Under the pieces are notes generated by a model that saw nothing but the letters and a program-made list of their open reading frames with translations, did no database searches and was not told where the DNA came from. Shown here piece after piece: positions 34,671 through 48,400 of a stretch of DNA of 64,000 nucleotides. A program made the translations under genes and the position numbers. Position 1 is the stretch's first letter. Each line of letters begins with the position of its first letter. The DNA is from Coffea arabica (lineage: Eukaryota; Streptophyta; Magnoliopsida; Gentianales; Rubiaceae). The stretch is taken from positions 22,817,557 to 22,881,556 of the forward strand of contig NC_092320.1 in NCBI RefSeq assembly GCF_036785885.1. Reading direction: 5' to 3'.

Positions 34671-35102
34671 ATGTGTGACGCGAGCGACTATGCAATGGGA
34701 GCGGTGTTGAGGCAAAGAATTGGCAAGGTGGCACATGCAATCTACTATGCATCGAAGGCGTTGAACGGAGCTCATCTTAACTATTTTACAACGGAGAAAG
34801 AATTACTAACTGTGGTTTTTGCATTAAAAAAATTTAGACCTTATTTGTTAGGTGCAAAGGTAATAGTTTTCTCTGATCATGTAGCATTAAGGTACTTGAT
34901 AACGAAGAAGGATGCAAAATCAAGACTCATCAGATGGATCCTGCTCCTGCAAGAGTTCAACTTGGAGATAAACGATAAAAGTGAGGCAGAGAATTTGGTT
35001 GCTGATCACTTGAGTCGTTTGCTAACACATAAGAAAGAGCAACTATTGAGAGAGACATTTCGAGAGGAGCAACTACTTGCTTTTGATTTGCCTGCACCTT
35101 AG
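34671..35102 (+). pseudogene. RNase H domain remnant of the gypsy polyprotein
   Basis: The frame opens with [12 protein letters not shown], has TEKELL with the acidic residue and [10 protein letters not shown], and ends with a linker after ADHLSRL, all characteristic of Ty3/gypsy RNase H. It is separated from RT by a stop and frameshift at 34639-34670. A degraded integrase zinc region follows at about 35200-35480. Confidence 0.88.
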
Positions 35103-35493
35103 TATGCCGACATCGTGATTTCTTAGTAACTAACCAATTGCCTGCAGGTTGGCCCAAGGTTAGGAGAGACAAGTTAAAAAGTGATGCCAAATACTACATT
35201 TGAGACGACTCCTACCTGTGGAGGCAATGCTCGGACTAGGTACTAAGAAGATGTGTAAGTGCAGATAAATTCTACTCCATTTTACATTTATGTCATTCGT
35301 TTGCATGTGGAGGGTATTTTGGCCCCAAGCGAACAGCTCGCAAAGTGTTGGAGAGTGGCTTTTACTGGCCCACCCTTTTTAAAGATGCATACTTATTTTA
35401 CAAATCCTGTGATAGGTGTTAGAGGGTGGGAAATATTTTTCGTAAGGACCAAATGCTTCAAACCCCCATGTTGTTTGTGAAAATTTTTTATGT

Positions 35494-36393
35494 TTGGGGG
35501 ATAGATTTTATGAGTCCTTTTCTCTCATCTTTTGGTTTCCTATAATCTTATTTGCTATTGATTATGTCTCTAAATGGGTGGAAACCAAAGCCACCCGTAC
35601 TAACGATTCTAAAGTGATTGTAGAGTTCTTAAAATCTAATATTTTTGTCCACTTTGGAATGCCAAGAGTTGTGGTAAGTGATAGAGGGACACATTTTTGT
35701 AATAAGACTATCACTACCCTGTTTCGAAAATACGGCGTGCTCTATAAGGTATCCGCACCGTATCACTCGCAGACAAATAGGCAAGCCGAAGTGTCAAACA
35801 GGGAGATCAAATCAATTTTAGAGAAGATGGTGCGCCCAGATAGGAAGGATTGGAGTTTAAAATTAGAAAATGCACTATAGGCGTACCGAACCGCGTATAA
35901 GACGCCGATTGGGATGTCACCGTATAGACTAGTCATTGGTAAGGCTTGTCATCTTCCCGTGGAGTTCGAACATAAGGTGTTCTGGGCAATAAAGCAGTGC
36001 AACATGGACCTGGAAGAAGCAGGGATTCAAAGAAAATTGCAGCTACAAGAATTAGAGAAAATTAGGAATGAAACATATGAGAATACCACGATTTACAAGG
36101 AAAAGAGTAAAATCTTCCATAATCAGCAAGTCGCAAGGAAATCTTTTGAAGTGGGGTAGAAGGTCCTCTTGTATCACTCGAGGTTTAAACTTTTTCTCGA
36201 TAAGTTACGTTCTCGTTGGATTGGTCCATTTGTCGTCTCTAATGTGTTTCATTATGGTGCAGTGGAGATCCAAAATTTAAAGACGGAGAAGAAATTTGTC
36301 GTGAATGGCTATCGTCTCAAACCTTATTATGAAAGATTTTCTATTGAAAAAGTGAAAGTTGTACACCTTAAGGATCCAACTTATTTTGTTTGA
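35494..36393 (+). pseudogene. Integrase remnant with in-frame stops
   Basis: The catalytic core acids are still visible in their contexts: AIDYVSKW, VVSDRGTHF and SNREIKSIL. The frame is stopped by TAG at 35878-35880 and again at 36157-36159. Between and after the stops the same frame continues through [17 protein letters not shown] and the C-terminal RWIGPFVV region to a stop at 36391-36393. Confidence 0.88.
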
Positions 36394-36545
36394 GGGTTCC
36401 GGCCGTGTCTAGCCAAAGACGTTAAAAAAATGCGCTACTTGGGAGGCAACCCAAGACTATTTATTTTAGTTTGCGTATATTTTTTAAGTTTTAGTTAAGT
36501 GTTAGTGTCATTTAGTAGTTTGTTATTTGGTGGCAGGAAGTTGGC

Positions 36546-36799
36546 AGTTAGACGTGCCCACGCTAAGTCGTCACGCCTAAGGAAAAGAGTTGGAAGGCGA
36601 CGGTCAGAAAACTCTATATCAGTTAAGCGTGCCCATGCCAGGTGATCACGTCTAAGGGAAGAAAATTTTCGTCCGCGGTCAGAAGACTCTACAGTAGTTA
36701 GGCATGCCCATACCAGGTGGTCACGCCTAAAGAACTCAATTTCTGGAGATTGGTCAGAAAACTCTGTAGCAGTTAAACGTGCTCACGCCTAAGACAAGA
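36546..36799 (+). repeat. 75-bp tandem repeat, about 3.4 copies
   Basis: AGTTA starts recur at 36546, 36621, 36696 and 36771, exactly 75 bp apart. Each unit has the core CGTGCCCA(T/C)GC, then TCACG(C/T)CTAA and a GGTCAGAA-ACTCT tail. Units have diverged by substitution without losing register. It lies between integrase and the downstream ORF. Confidence 0.93.
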
Positions 36800-37620
36800 G
36801 TCCCTTAAACAAAAAAAAAAAAGAGTGAAAAGACGAAATTGCCCTTACTCAAAAAAAAAAAAGAGAAAAAATTTCAAAGACCCGAAACCCTACTCTTTTC
36901 TTCTTCTTCTTTCTTTTCTTTTTCTTTCTTTTTCTTTCTTCTTCTTCCTTCTCTTTTCTTCTTCCCTTTCTTTTTCCTTGTCTGCCGCCGCACGTCACCG
37001 TGCTCCATTGCTGACCACCGCCTTCGTCCGCCGTCGCACCACACCGCCACCACAGCTCCACCGTTCGCCGCCGCCCTCTAACTATCGCGACCAAGTCCAC
37101 CAGCGCAGCTAAGCTCGCGTGAGCCCAAGCGTACACCAGCGCCATCCTCTGTCTGCGCGTGTAGGCCAACAGCAGCAGCTCCATCTGCGAGCTCCAGCAG
37201 CAGCGTGCTCCCTTGCTTGCGTGCGACCCATCGTGCAGGTGTGCGCTTGCTTGCGCAGACGCAACCTACCAAGCGCACAAGCGCCATGCCGCACGTCGCA
37301 TGAGCCCAGCAGCCAACGCACGCGAGCTCGAGCCTACCTGCACAAGCTCCAACTCTTCTTCCATCACACAGCAACCAAGCGCTCCACAGCCAGCGGAGGC
37401 GCGCATGACCAAAAGGCGCGTCTCCTCGCGCGACCCTCAGCCGCGTCTCGCCAGCAGCTAGCCCGCGCGAGCCAACCCACGCGCAGCCAAGAGCAGTCGC
37501 AGTCGTCACCGCCCATGCAGCACACGCGCGTCGCCTTCCTCCTCCTCCGTTGCAGCCTGCGTTTCTCTCACCATAGCCACTGCCTGTTCTCCCCTCCAGT
37601 GATTTCTTCTTTAATTTTCT
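36800..37620 (+). other. Pyrimidine tract followed by a GC-rich, CpG-containing block
   Basis: A-runs (36809-36860) lead to a TTC/TTTC tract (about 36895-36985). A block of very high GC content with many GCGC and CGCC words follows (about 36985-37560). Both strands are open for long stretches because GC-rich DNA has few stops, so the frames there are not evidence of coding. I see no known domain. It is sharply different from its AT-rich surroundings. Confidence 0.7.
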
Positions 37621-37749
37621 GTCGCTCATTAGCTGAGGCCAGATTACTAGTTCTTTATTAGCTGATGCCAGATTTTGATTTCTTAACTGAGTACAAAAAT
37701 TTTGTACTTGATTTGGGTGCTGTGATATCATCTCTGGTTGATTGCTGAT

Positions 37750-37980
37750 TATCTGTTAAATTTTGGGGTAAAATCTGTAGTTTTTGGGGGTGTTCTGCTG
37801 TTTACAAGTTTAATTAATTTTTGGGGGAAGTTTTTACTCTGATTGCATGTTTAATTAGTTTTTGGGGAGGTGTTGTTGTGTTTATCTAATTAATTAATTT
37901 CTGGGGTTGAATTGCGAGTATTTGGGTAAACTTCTACTGTTTACATGTTTAATTAATTTTTGGGGTGAGTTTATAGCCCG
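37750..37980 (+). repeat. Loose repeats of TTTAATTAATTTTTGGGG
   Basis: The phrase TTTAATTA(A/G)TTTTTGGGG recurs about five times at roughly 55-70 bp spacing. Probably slippage or unequal exchange within the element's spacer. Confidence 0.65.
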
Positions 37981-38095
37981 TTTCTGCACTTGTCTATGAT
38001 TGTGAGCTGTAATTGGGATCTTGTACTAAGTTGGCTGCCTGTTGACTTCTTTTGTGATAAAGTTTACCTTGCCTCTGGTCTATCCATCAGACCAA

Positions 38096-39366
38096 ATGAC
38101 CAGACCAAAGAATAAAAGTAAAAACAAACCTTCCACCTCCACCCCACACCCTACGGTCCTCTTGGGTGGACCTGCCCCAACGACTGGTCCGGGAGGGCCC
38201 CGGACCCGCCTTGGGCGGAATAGGGTAGTTCATATCTCCTCTCCGGTCCATTTTGGCGGTCACTTGACCTTCACCCGAGCTGCCGACAAGGAGCGGTACG
38301 CATCGACTTGCACAAGGAAGATAATTTCTTGTAAATATATCCACGACCCTACACTTGATATATTGCATCTTAGGGATGAGGTCACGAAGCATTTAACTGA
38401 CATAAGTTGGACCCGTTATGCTGCTATCATTTTACCTGATTTTACTGAATTAACTTGGGAATTTTATGTCACTTTTGAATTTAATATCCCTGACGAATTC
38501 TCTGTTACTACTCCGGGGTAGTGCGGTTTAGGCTAATGGGTAGAGAGTTCACCCAATCTATTACGGAGTTTAATTTGGTTCTTGGGTTCATTGACATTCC
38601 CTACTCTCAGAATGAGGAATATATGCACAGTTCGTGCGAATATGCGGAGCCATTTTTCTCTCATAACATTGGTTATTAGAGAGAATTGTCGGTTGACCGA
38701 CACAACTATGACTCCAGCCAGTCTAAGGCATCTTTTCTTAAGAGCCCCGTCTACTGTTATTTACATAGATTTATGGCTTACAATTTTTCTGATAGAAAGG
38801 ATAGTTCGGGTATTTTGACCAAACCCGAATTCTTTTTCATTTGGTGCATGGTCGCTCGGACTAAGGTCAATTTGGGGTGCTGGTTTGCTCTCCATCTCCG
38901 AACTGTCTTAAGTAAGAAAAATAAGCCATTAATTTTGGGCTCATATATCACTCAGTTAGCCATAAATCTAGGAATTTTGGATTTAAATAATCACAATCTG
39001 CATCAAGCATGTACTATGGAACCTCTAGATTTGGTTTACTTGGAAAAAATGGGTCTTGTGCAACAGGTGAATGGCGTTTTTCAGTTTGCCCTCTCGGGGC
39101 CAATCTCTGTTGCTCCAAAGCGAAAAGCTTCCAAATCCACCGCCTTGGAGACCGGTGGTCCCTCCATGGATGCCCCCGGACCTTCTTCTTCGGCACCTCC
39201 ACCGTCTTCCTCCGCCGATAGCTAGTTTGCAGCTCTTCGGTTCCAGATGCAGCACATGGACACTCGTATGGAACGAATGAAGCGTCAAATGGTCAGAATG
39301 GCCCAGAATTTAGCGCAGTACCTCCATCACATGGGTTTCCGCCTGCCCTTCCCTCCACAGCCTTAG
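38096..39366 (+). pseudogene. Athila-type downstream ORF (plant transposon protein), interrupted
   Basis: The frame begins MTRPKNKSKNKPSTSTP and is interrupted at 38519-38521 (stop and frame change), by TAG near 38659, and by TAG at 39223-39225. Recognisable text includes GREFTQSITEFNLVLGF, typical of the putative plant transposon protein found in Athila elements, and a Pro/Ser-rich C-terminal part. Its role in the element is unsettled; some authors call this slot env-like, but I see no clear membrane segment here. Confidence 0.75.
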
Positions 39367-40008
39367 TTCATTTCTGCCCTCCTCCTTTTTCAGGGAAGTG
39401 TCGTTGCCCTAATACCTCTGTTTTGATCTTTATTTTCTTACATTTGGGGCAATGTAAGGTTTAGGTGTAGGGAAGGGTTAACTATGCTTTGAGTTGTGCT
39501 TTGAGTTGTTTGGTTTGTATTTTTCTTGCCTTAGTAGTTAAACGGTGATGAATGCGATTTAGATATTAGTATAAGCGGTAAGTTCATGCCATGGGGTGTT
39601 CTACTTTCCTTGATAATGAATTGATTGATGAATATGCTGAACTTGACATAAAGTTAACCACTTGTGCGATTTTTGGGCCTAATTTTTTTTCGTCTGTTTG
39701 ACTGGTTAGTGCACAAGGTTTGTCATTCTAGAACTTGCTCGATTATGCATGTCAAGACCACAGTTAAATGAGTTTAATGTATTGAAACGATAGGACACCT
39801 AGGATTGAGTTATTTTTGGACTTTCTTAAAAACCGACCTGTAGTTCATTTACCATTAGGGAGCCAAGTTGAGTCTTAACCCTTATTTTTCGCTTGAGACC
39901 TTAGTTTTTACCCGTAAACCCTCTTTTTAGACTTTTTTTTGAAGCTCGTGTAAAGAAGTGCTTTGATTTCATTACATGGAAATGTGGAGTATTATTTGGG
40001 AGGCATTG

Positions 40009-40250
40009 CATATATATATATATATATATATATATGAAAAAAAAGAAAAAAAGAGCAAGAGAAAGCGAGAGAAAAAATTGTGAAAAGAAGAAAAAGTGTA
40101 AGGAATCAACGAGTGGAGTTGATTTTTATGGTGTTGGAACTTATTGAAAAAAAAGAAAAAAAAGAAAAAAAAGGGAAAAAAAGAGAAAAAAAAGGGGGGC
40201 AATAGATGAATGAAAAAAAAAAGAGAAAAAGAAAAGTCAAAGGTTTTGGC
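40009..40250 (+). repeat. (TA)n microsatellite followed by purine-rich tract
   Basis: About 13 TA units (40009-40035) are followed by A/G-rich sequence with AAAAAAGAAAA runs to 40240. It lies in the spacer upstream of the 3' LTR. Confidence 0.9.
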
Positions 40251-40713
40251 AAGCGCCAATTTTTACTTCACTTGAGGGATTGTTGAGGTGCCTTGAATTC
40301 TCAAATGTGCAAGAATCTGTGTAGTGAATTTCTGAGCATTTTCTTTACATTTTTACTCCCTTTGAATCCCTTTTCATCCTACCTTTTCGCCCTAGCCCCA
40401 TTACAACCTTGTAAAGTCCCTTGATTGCTGCATTTAAATTCATAAGTAAGTGGTGGCGATATAATATATGAGCAAGCTTATGGTAGTGTCATTCTATTGT
40501 GTTGATTTGAGAGTTATGCTATATACATATCCTATACGCTTTGGAGTGAATCAGTGCACCTTAAGCTGTGAGAATTGTTGATTTGGTACATTCTGATTTC
40601 GATAAGGTTATTGGAGAATTTGGAATGCCATTTTTGGTATGAACTACTGTGAATTGCTTAGTATCTTGATTGTACTTCTGAGTTAATTATGCTTGAGGGC
40701 AAGTATAGTTCAA

Positions 40714-40726
40714 GTGTGGGGAAGAT
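40714..40726 (+). other. Polypurine tract of the Athila-like element
   Basis: TGTGGGGAAGAT immediately precedes the 3' LTR start (TGATAGGG at 40727). This is the position and composition expected for plus-strand priming. Confidence 0.75.
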
Positions 40727-42403
40727 TGATAGGGTGCATTTTAGTAGGGTATTTTGGGCATTATTGCACAATTATTTGACTAAATATCTTTATTAATTGG
40801 GTGGATTCTACTCAGATATGATTTTGATGCTAATTGCAGGAATTTATGCTAAAAGGTGCTTAAAAACAAAATTTAGATGATTTGTCGTATGTGGGGCACT
40901 TCAAGCAGTGGGGCCCTATTGAGAAGTTGAAGAAATTTAATTATAATAGACTTTATTTTATTTGCGTTTTAGGAAGTCTTGTTTATTTTGAATGCTAATT
41001 TCGAGAAGAGGAAATCTTTTCCTTTAATTTCGGGAGTTGCCAACAAAAATGGAGGAATTGGAAGTCAGTAAGGCAACTTTTAGCTTTCGTTTGGCTAAGA
41101 TTTAACTGCCGTTTTTTTTCTGCTTGTGCGATTTGGGTGGGCCGTAACTTTGTAAAGAAAGCAGAAGACAATAGCCATTATTGTTGACTTTTGGGGGAAA
41201 TCAACTCTTCATGCTTGAATTGACCAAATTGAGAAATCAAGCAATTGAGAAACCTTTCTCTCATATATCTTGCTTAGCAATTAGGAGAAGAGAATAAGAG
41301 CCGCAATTGTTGACTCTTTGGCTTTGCTTTTCAATTGGTTTTGACCGACATTGAAATAGGGCATCAGACTCTCTTTTACATTGGCTCTTTGGAGACAATT
41401 GGACGCAATAAAATCTTGTGCTTTTTCCTCCTGGGGTTGACCGAAGTGGGAGAACCGATTCGCAAACTTTTCCCAATTCTACATGTGTGGCTTGTCCTCC
41501 ATTAATGGAGGGCTAATTCTCTAATTCTAGTCAAGGGAGCAATTGACGAATTGGTTCAACAATTACTGTGAGATCTAAACCATTTTTAATTATGTTCTTC
41601 ATTTATTGATATTTATATGTTTCCTGCTTTTAATTGCTATAATCTTGCGTATGATTGGTTAGTACGTAATAATTAATTATTCATATAGGCTATTTTGCTA
41701 TGTAGGGGTAATTGAATCTGTAATTGTTCGTTAGCTCTGCTTTAGTAGCAACTGGTGTAATTGGGTTTATGTCAGGGGAACATATGATCTAACTTAAATA
41801 AATCCTCGTAGCGTGTTTATTAGTTAGGATTGGGCCTTTCTAATTATTAATACAATCTAGAAATTAAATCCTACGGTCATACCTAGGATTGTTTTTGGGT
41901 TAGAGAAATAGTTAATGGTCGTATCTTAACTATCGAGAAATTAAGGAAAAGTTGGTTGTTTATCGCGTGCATGACAACTATAACTAATCTATTAATAAAT
42001 GCTGGAATTATCTGTGCATCGATGATCAGTGTATGAATCATTTCTGAAGTGTACCCTTAGCTAGAGTTTCTCCAATTATTTCCTCTAATTAATTATTTTC
42101 TGCATTTTATTTATTTAGTTGGCATTTAATCCCAAAATCCCCCATTAATCTTGACTTGAAAAGAAACAAATTTCTCGCTAGTCCCTGAGGAGACGATCCT
42201 ACTTACCATTGTCTACTAGTTAGTGAATCAATTAAATAATTAATTTAAGTATATCGGATTAAACAAACTCTTTGGGAGTAGGGTGAATCAAGTAACCCAT
42301 TGCACGCCTAAAGTCCCTGCTCCAGTACTAGAATTGATTATTGACTGCTTCAAATGGTAGTTAGGTTTTATTTATTATTATTGTACAGGTTCAGCACTTG
42401 TCA
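40727..42403 (+). repeat. 3' LTR, complete (1677 bp)
   Basis: It starts TGATAGGGTG and ends CACTTGTCA. Its first 689 bp match the truncated 5' LTR. The downstream TTTAT duplication supports the boundary. Confidence 0.9.
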
Positions 42404-42408
42404 TTTAT

Positions 42409-45400
42409 ATATAAAGTATCCAAGTAGGCCCTCCATATATGCACCTTGTACCTTTATTTTTTCCTTGTTGTAAAGACTTTGGACTCTTATCACTAGAATT
42501 AATTTTTTATATACTAATAGTATATACAATGTCAATTTTACATAAATGATAACTGTACAAATTTTAAATTAGAAATTCTCTTTTGGGACATGTGTCATAA
42601 ATCCAACGGTGATTGTGTCAGTACATATAAGATTTGCTCCAATCACTTTACCACACTAATGTTCTATGCTACTCTCAATTCATAAACGGTGTTTCTTATA
42701 TTTAATTTTTTTTATCTAATGGCAACAATTAACACTATTCATATACTATAAGGGAGGGCGAGCCCAACTAGAATTCGATTAAGATTGTGAGTGAACCACC
42801 AGACCAAACAAGTGCACTGCTGCACTCTTTGAATAACAAAGGAAACACAATACTTTCTTGTAATGCACTACTTGGGGTTTAAAGTCCTAACCTTTCTAAG
42901 TCAAGCGAAAACAATGGAGTTTGGTTGTCAAGTGAAAAGATATATTTAATCTTTAAAATTATTATCACTTTACTATCACCATATCTATAATAATATTATT
43001 AATTTACTCCCTAATGTTGTTTTCAAGGTGCTTTACCTCACCGTTAAACTAACTTAGCAAATTGAAAGATTGTAGACAAAAAAAAAAAAAAAAAACCTTC
43101 CTCCTTTGTATAATTACAAAATAAAAAAATTTTCAAATGGCTCTTTTTTTTTCACCCTTGTGAATATCAAGAAAAAAAAAAGTTAAAAGTGATGAATGGA
43201 TTAACAATTTATTATTCAATTCTCCCATAGCAACCTTTTCTACTAGTACAAGGATTCATACATAAAATTCTATGAGTGATTTTTTTTTATTGTTCCAAAT
43301 TGTGGTGGTTTTTGACTAGATACCAATTGTGTTATTTTTCAAGCCAGCCTGTTGATCCATGTGAATTGGATCTCCTAGGGATAGCAAAATGACAAGTACC
43401 AGGTGGGGGAAAAGGACCCAGATGATTAGGGTTCGATGCGGTTTGGTCCGGTTGTTATACTTTTTATATAATTTAGTGTATAATTACATTACACTATTTT
43501 ACTAGATTAAAAGTGGTGGACATAGATAAAATATTTGGACATATATTCAGTACAACATTATACTCTAATTGTATACCAAAAATTTGAACATGTATAATGA
43601 TTGAATGAAACCACACAAAATACAGCCGCATTAAGTCCTTGTCCATGAGGCGGGAAAGCGTTGCCAAATGACTCCTCCTATCCATTACCTAGCCTCTCAC
43701 CTCTATAGCTACTCTAGGTGACCATTGCAGCTAGCTGAAGACAAATATCACTACCATATTAGTAAAAAAGCAAGCAATAGGCAAAAACAGACAGCTTGTT
43801 AGTGCTAAAGGATGGAAAACAAAAGGTATGTTGTGGAAGAAAGAAACAAATGAGAGAAAGAAAAGAGAAAAAGGGTTTTAGATTAATTGGTTTCTTAAAG
43901 TTTCCAATATTTGGTGTCTTATGTTTAAGATATAAACAAAATTAGAATATATAAACTAACTTACAAAACAAATTATGATTGTAAATATAGAGAATTAATC
44001 ACGAGTTTTAGTCTAATTATTAATTAATATTTATTATTATTAGATTATATAAATATATATAACCTATATGATGTTTATTTATATTAATTAAGTGGGGGAT
44101 GGAGCGGGGGTATCTTATCCCTGCCTTTAACCCATTTAAAGTTTGGGGGAGGGGAGAGGAGAGGGGAATTTTTCTCCCCACCCCATTACTCTCCCACAAG
44201 CAATCTAGATTTGATGATGAATATCTTCCTCTCTCAAAATAACCTAGCAATTTGGGGTGTCATTTGAACTTTTTTATATATGGATTTGCTGTGAATAACG
44301 TAGCTTTGTTTATCTCTTAAAAAATGAAGCTCTATATTGGTAATTGTGTTTTTCCTCCTTCTCTAAAAGCAGTTGGGAAAGACTGAGTTTACAGTTTTGC
44401 TGGTGGACCAAACCGATGCAAGTTTTTTATACCTTGGTCAATTATCTTTGCTCTGCAAACACAACATACCATGATACCAAAACCTATCTTTATCTCTTCA
44501 TCTGGCCATCTCATCCCTCATATCTTTTTTAATTTTTTCCTTACACTAATCAAACTAAATTAAAATTAAACTAAGCATTGTTGTTAGCTATGTTTGAAAG
44601 TTGAAACTTGGATCGGACAACAACTCGCTCGAGATCAAAGGTTAGGCGTCAATGGACTCAATTGAGGTCAGGTCGGTCATAGAGTGACATTATCATGATG
44701 TCATATATATATATGTGTGTGTGTGTGTATATATATTAATTTGATATAAGTAAATAACATGGAAAAGGATTATAAATGTAGAAGTTATTCATTTTAACGG
44801 TCATATTCCTTGCCCATCAAATTCATAAAAGACAAGTTAATTGCAAACTCAACAAATGATAAATCAATATCAATTACTTAATATGAATTTTAAATAAAAC
44901 ACAAATATCAAGTTTTTTATTTAATTGGTTTACGTTTTTAAGATTCAAATGCACATTGTAAATTTTTTCAAGAGTATAAGTCTTGAACGAATTGAGACTC
45001 ATTTGTAAAAATATAAAGGTTAATGTTACATATAGAAGTTTGGGAGATATTTGTTATTATTTAAAACATCAGCGGTTCAAAACCAATTATTTAAAAAGTT
45101 TTAAACTTAAAAGGCAATATCTTGTGATGCTTCATCCTCTCATCATTCATCATCATCAACATCAAATGACAGGTTCTAGGCTCCAATTTTCTCAGCATTC
45201 TTTTCCTTTTCTTTTTTTTTTCTTCTATTTTTTGACGATTTCATTTTTCAATTTCTTAATGAGGCTAGACCAATCTTCCCTTTCTTCATTTTAATTCTCT
45301 GTCGTTCTTTTTCTTCTATCTTCTCTGTTAGATTATGGATCTTGGAAGATGACAATCATAGATTTTTAAATCTATATTTTCTTCCTTTTCTTGCTATTTT

Positions 45401-48400
45401 GTTGATACTTTTCCTTTGTAATTTCAAACGTCTTATCTGATTGTTAGAGAGATGGCATTAGGATTTAGAAATGAAGAGAACATAGTAAAAAAATGAGAAA
45501 TCCATAGTTAGAAACAAAAAAGTTAGTAAAAAAGGGAATGAATAAATCCCGATTTTTATCAATTTTGTTGGTTTGCAGCGGAACTCGACTTTTTACTAGA
45601 TTTAACCGAACTTTTGCCAAGAGTTTCTTGGAATAGACTCGGTTAGGAAGCCTAGATGATTCCTAGTTCAATCGATCGAATCAATAGATTTGGTCCAAAT
45701 TTAGAAACACGGGCCATTAGAGATTATCTCCTATCCTTACTCTCTTATTTGCATCATGCTTCACTAAATTTCTTCCTCTTTTTTGCTTTTCCAAGGAAAA
45801 CACTAATCTTTTTCTTCCTTATATCTCGAAATTTGGTTTCTTCTCAATATTATCACTTAGTCCTGTGTAGAAACTTCTTGGCATCCTCTTTTATTTTTTG
45901 TAATTTTTCTTCATCATTTTTATTTGAATTTTACAAATTTAGTTTTGCACCTTTTTCTGATGGATTTTTTATATGTATATTTCTTTTTGCATGGAAGATG
46001 AAAATTCATTATCAATGCTTTGAGAAAAATTTCAACCATATGACCTTCTTTTTTGAACAAGAATAATCCTTCCATTTTCAGCCTCAATTCCATCTTTAAC
46101 TCTAGGATATTCATTGATGTGATTCTTAATCACATGAAGGCTTCTCGAGAGAAATCATTTGCATTTGTGATAGTGTAGTTGACTTTCCACCCCTAAAAAG
46201 AACAATTAATTAAAACAACACTAAAATTGAAAAAATATTTTAATGTAAAACAATTGATTGTACCCAAAAAAAAGAACAAGAATAAGAACGGTAAAAAATT
46301 TATATTCTTAATTAATTCTTTTTACCTTTTTATTTTTTTGAAGAATGACATTTTCTATTTTTTATTATTGAAAAAATAATTACCAACAATTGTTGGCTAT
46401 CTATTTTACATATTTGTACAAGCTTTTATCCATCGTAATATGCTCAGGATCCTATTTGATCAATCATTTATGTATATATGGTTGTAAAAATGCATATTTC
46501 TTTCCCTACAATAGTTCAAAGTCGTAGTTTCAATTGCAGTAGCCACCATCACCGTTCCATAGTGGTCGTGATAAAATCGTCATGGTTGTGGTAGGACACA
46601 AATTCCTTGTAAAAGTGGTGGCGCTCATTGGTATAGATGGCCTTGATTTTGACTTGGGAGTTTTTTCTAGAACACAAGTTCAAATATTGCAATTTGCAAT
46701 TAATAAATGGGTATAGATTTTAATTTTTAGTCATTTATTTGAATACTTGTACTTTTTTTGTATACTTTAAGTATAACTTTAGTATGTCCAAAATAGGAAT
46801 TGGCCCCTTTTGTATAAGATTATTCTGTTAATTGGATGTCATGTTCCTCACTTTCGATAAGGCTACTTTAATGGAAGGTGTAAGATGATATATAGGAAAA
46901 TCGTTCAAAATGTTTTTCACATTTTGAAAATGAATTTTTTTCATCCTTCCCTTTTAAAATGTTAATTTTATATCCTTTACAATTCAAGTTAGCAAAATTT
47001 TGTCTCAATTTAAGTTTCTAACCACTTTTTAGTTTGAAATTACCATATGACCCATATGTAGTCATGTTTTATGTACAAAAAGATCAAATCTCACTTTTTT
47101 AAAGGCAAAAATGAATGTGAATTAAATAAGATCCCACTTATTAGAAAAAAAATGAATATGATTTAGGTCAATTCCTACTCTTTTTGGGGTAAAACAATTA
47201 TGGATTGGGTCATTTGTTTAACTACAAATGAGATTTAACCATTTTGCCCTGAAAAAATGACATGTTTTAGTTATGTGATGGTTTTAGGATAAAAAGCGGT
47301 CAAAAGCCTAGGCTGCGACCAAATTTTATTGATTTGATTTTGTAAGGGGCGTAAAGTTACTATTTTAAAAGTGAAGGACAAAAAAAATATTTGGTGAAAT
47401 ATGAGGGACGTTTTGAATTATTTTCTGATAATATAAATTATCACTGGCAAACAAAATGATCTATGGCTAGAATATTGTTCTAAAATAATACGAGCTTCCA
47501 TTGCTGTTGACGGATGATATACGAGAATCATAAACTCTTTTTGGGATTGAGGTATTTGGATACATAGGATCGGTATTGATGGTTTGTATATGTTTAGCAC
47601 ATAGTTTTACATTGTAATCTCATGATACATGTATGAAAAATAGGCATGGTTTTCTCTTTGTGTTGATAGAATTGTCAAATAGGGGGATCTGGAGGAGGAA
47701 GACAAGGAGTTGATGGGTGATTTATTTGGACTTTCTCTAGAACTTCTTAGCTTTTATTTATTTTTTGAGGTGCTTCTCTAAAAGTTTAACACTACCTATC
47801 ATCCGTTAAAGTTTAAAGGGATGACTGTTATTCTTTGAACCTCAAGGATGGATTGATAGTTTAGCCAAATTACAAGGGAGGTAAATGTAATTAATTCAAT
47901 AGTTGATTTTGTACTATGTTATAAATAATTTTTTTTGGTTTACAATGGGTTTCTTTTTTTTTTTTTTTACCGCTTTACATGTATGAGTATCAAAATAATT
48001 ATTATCCGAGAAAAAAGGTCTAGTTAATTTATTATTTCTATTGCTTATTGATTCAATTTATCCACTACCGGCAAATTAAAGACATATAGTTTTATCTTTG
48101 GGATAATTTCAAAAACCTCAAGAGAGGTTTTTGATAGCATCACTTGGCACCAATTTTGAAAAATCTCACTTGCCTCTCTTATTTTAAACATTTTGTAATA
48201 TTTGAAATCTATTTGAAAAATCTACTTTTGCAAGAGAATATAATTTCATTCCAAATTTATCCTTTTGTTGTCTTCCCCTTTAATACAAAAAATTTTCTTT
48301 TACTGGTCCTTTATTTTATTAATACATAAAAATAAAGGAAAGAGGGAGATTAGACCAAAACCTCCAATATATAATGATAAGAAACGACAATTAAAGGAGG

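Larger units (their letters stand above)
32820..42403 (+). mobile_element. Athila-like Ty3/gypsy LTR retrotransposon, internally deleted
   Basis: The element runs from TGATAGGGTG to CACTTGTCA and is flanked by the 5-bp duplication TTTAT (32815-32819 and 42404-42408). Order: truncated 5' LTR, reverse transcriptase, RNase H, integrase, 75-bp tandem repeats, GC-rich spacer, extra downstream ORF, 3' LTR. An ORF after integrase and long LTRs mark the Athila lineage. The primer-binding site, gag and protease are gone: the sequence leaves LTR homology at about 33498 and directly enters reverse transcriptase. Several stops and frameshifts make it defective. Confidence 0.92.

Noticed and set aside
37078..37731. 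217-codon minus frame and 180-codon plus frame over the same DNA
   Set aside because: Both are open because the block is GC-rich and stop-poor. Composition is Ala/Arg/Cys/Trp-heavy with no domain, and it lies within the retroelement spacer.
45656..46066. 136-codon plus frame rich in Phe, Leu and Ser
   Set aside because: T-rich DNA gives such frames by chance. No motif, splice partner or promoter was seen.
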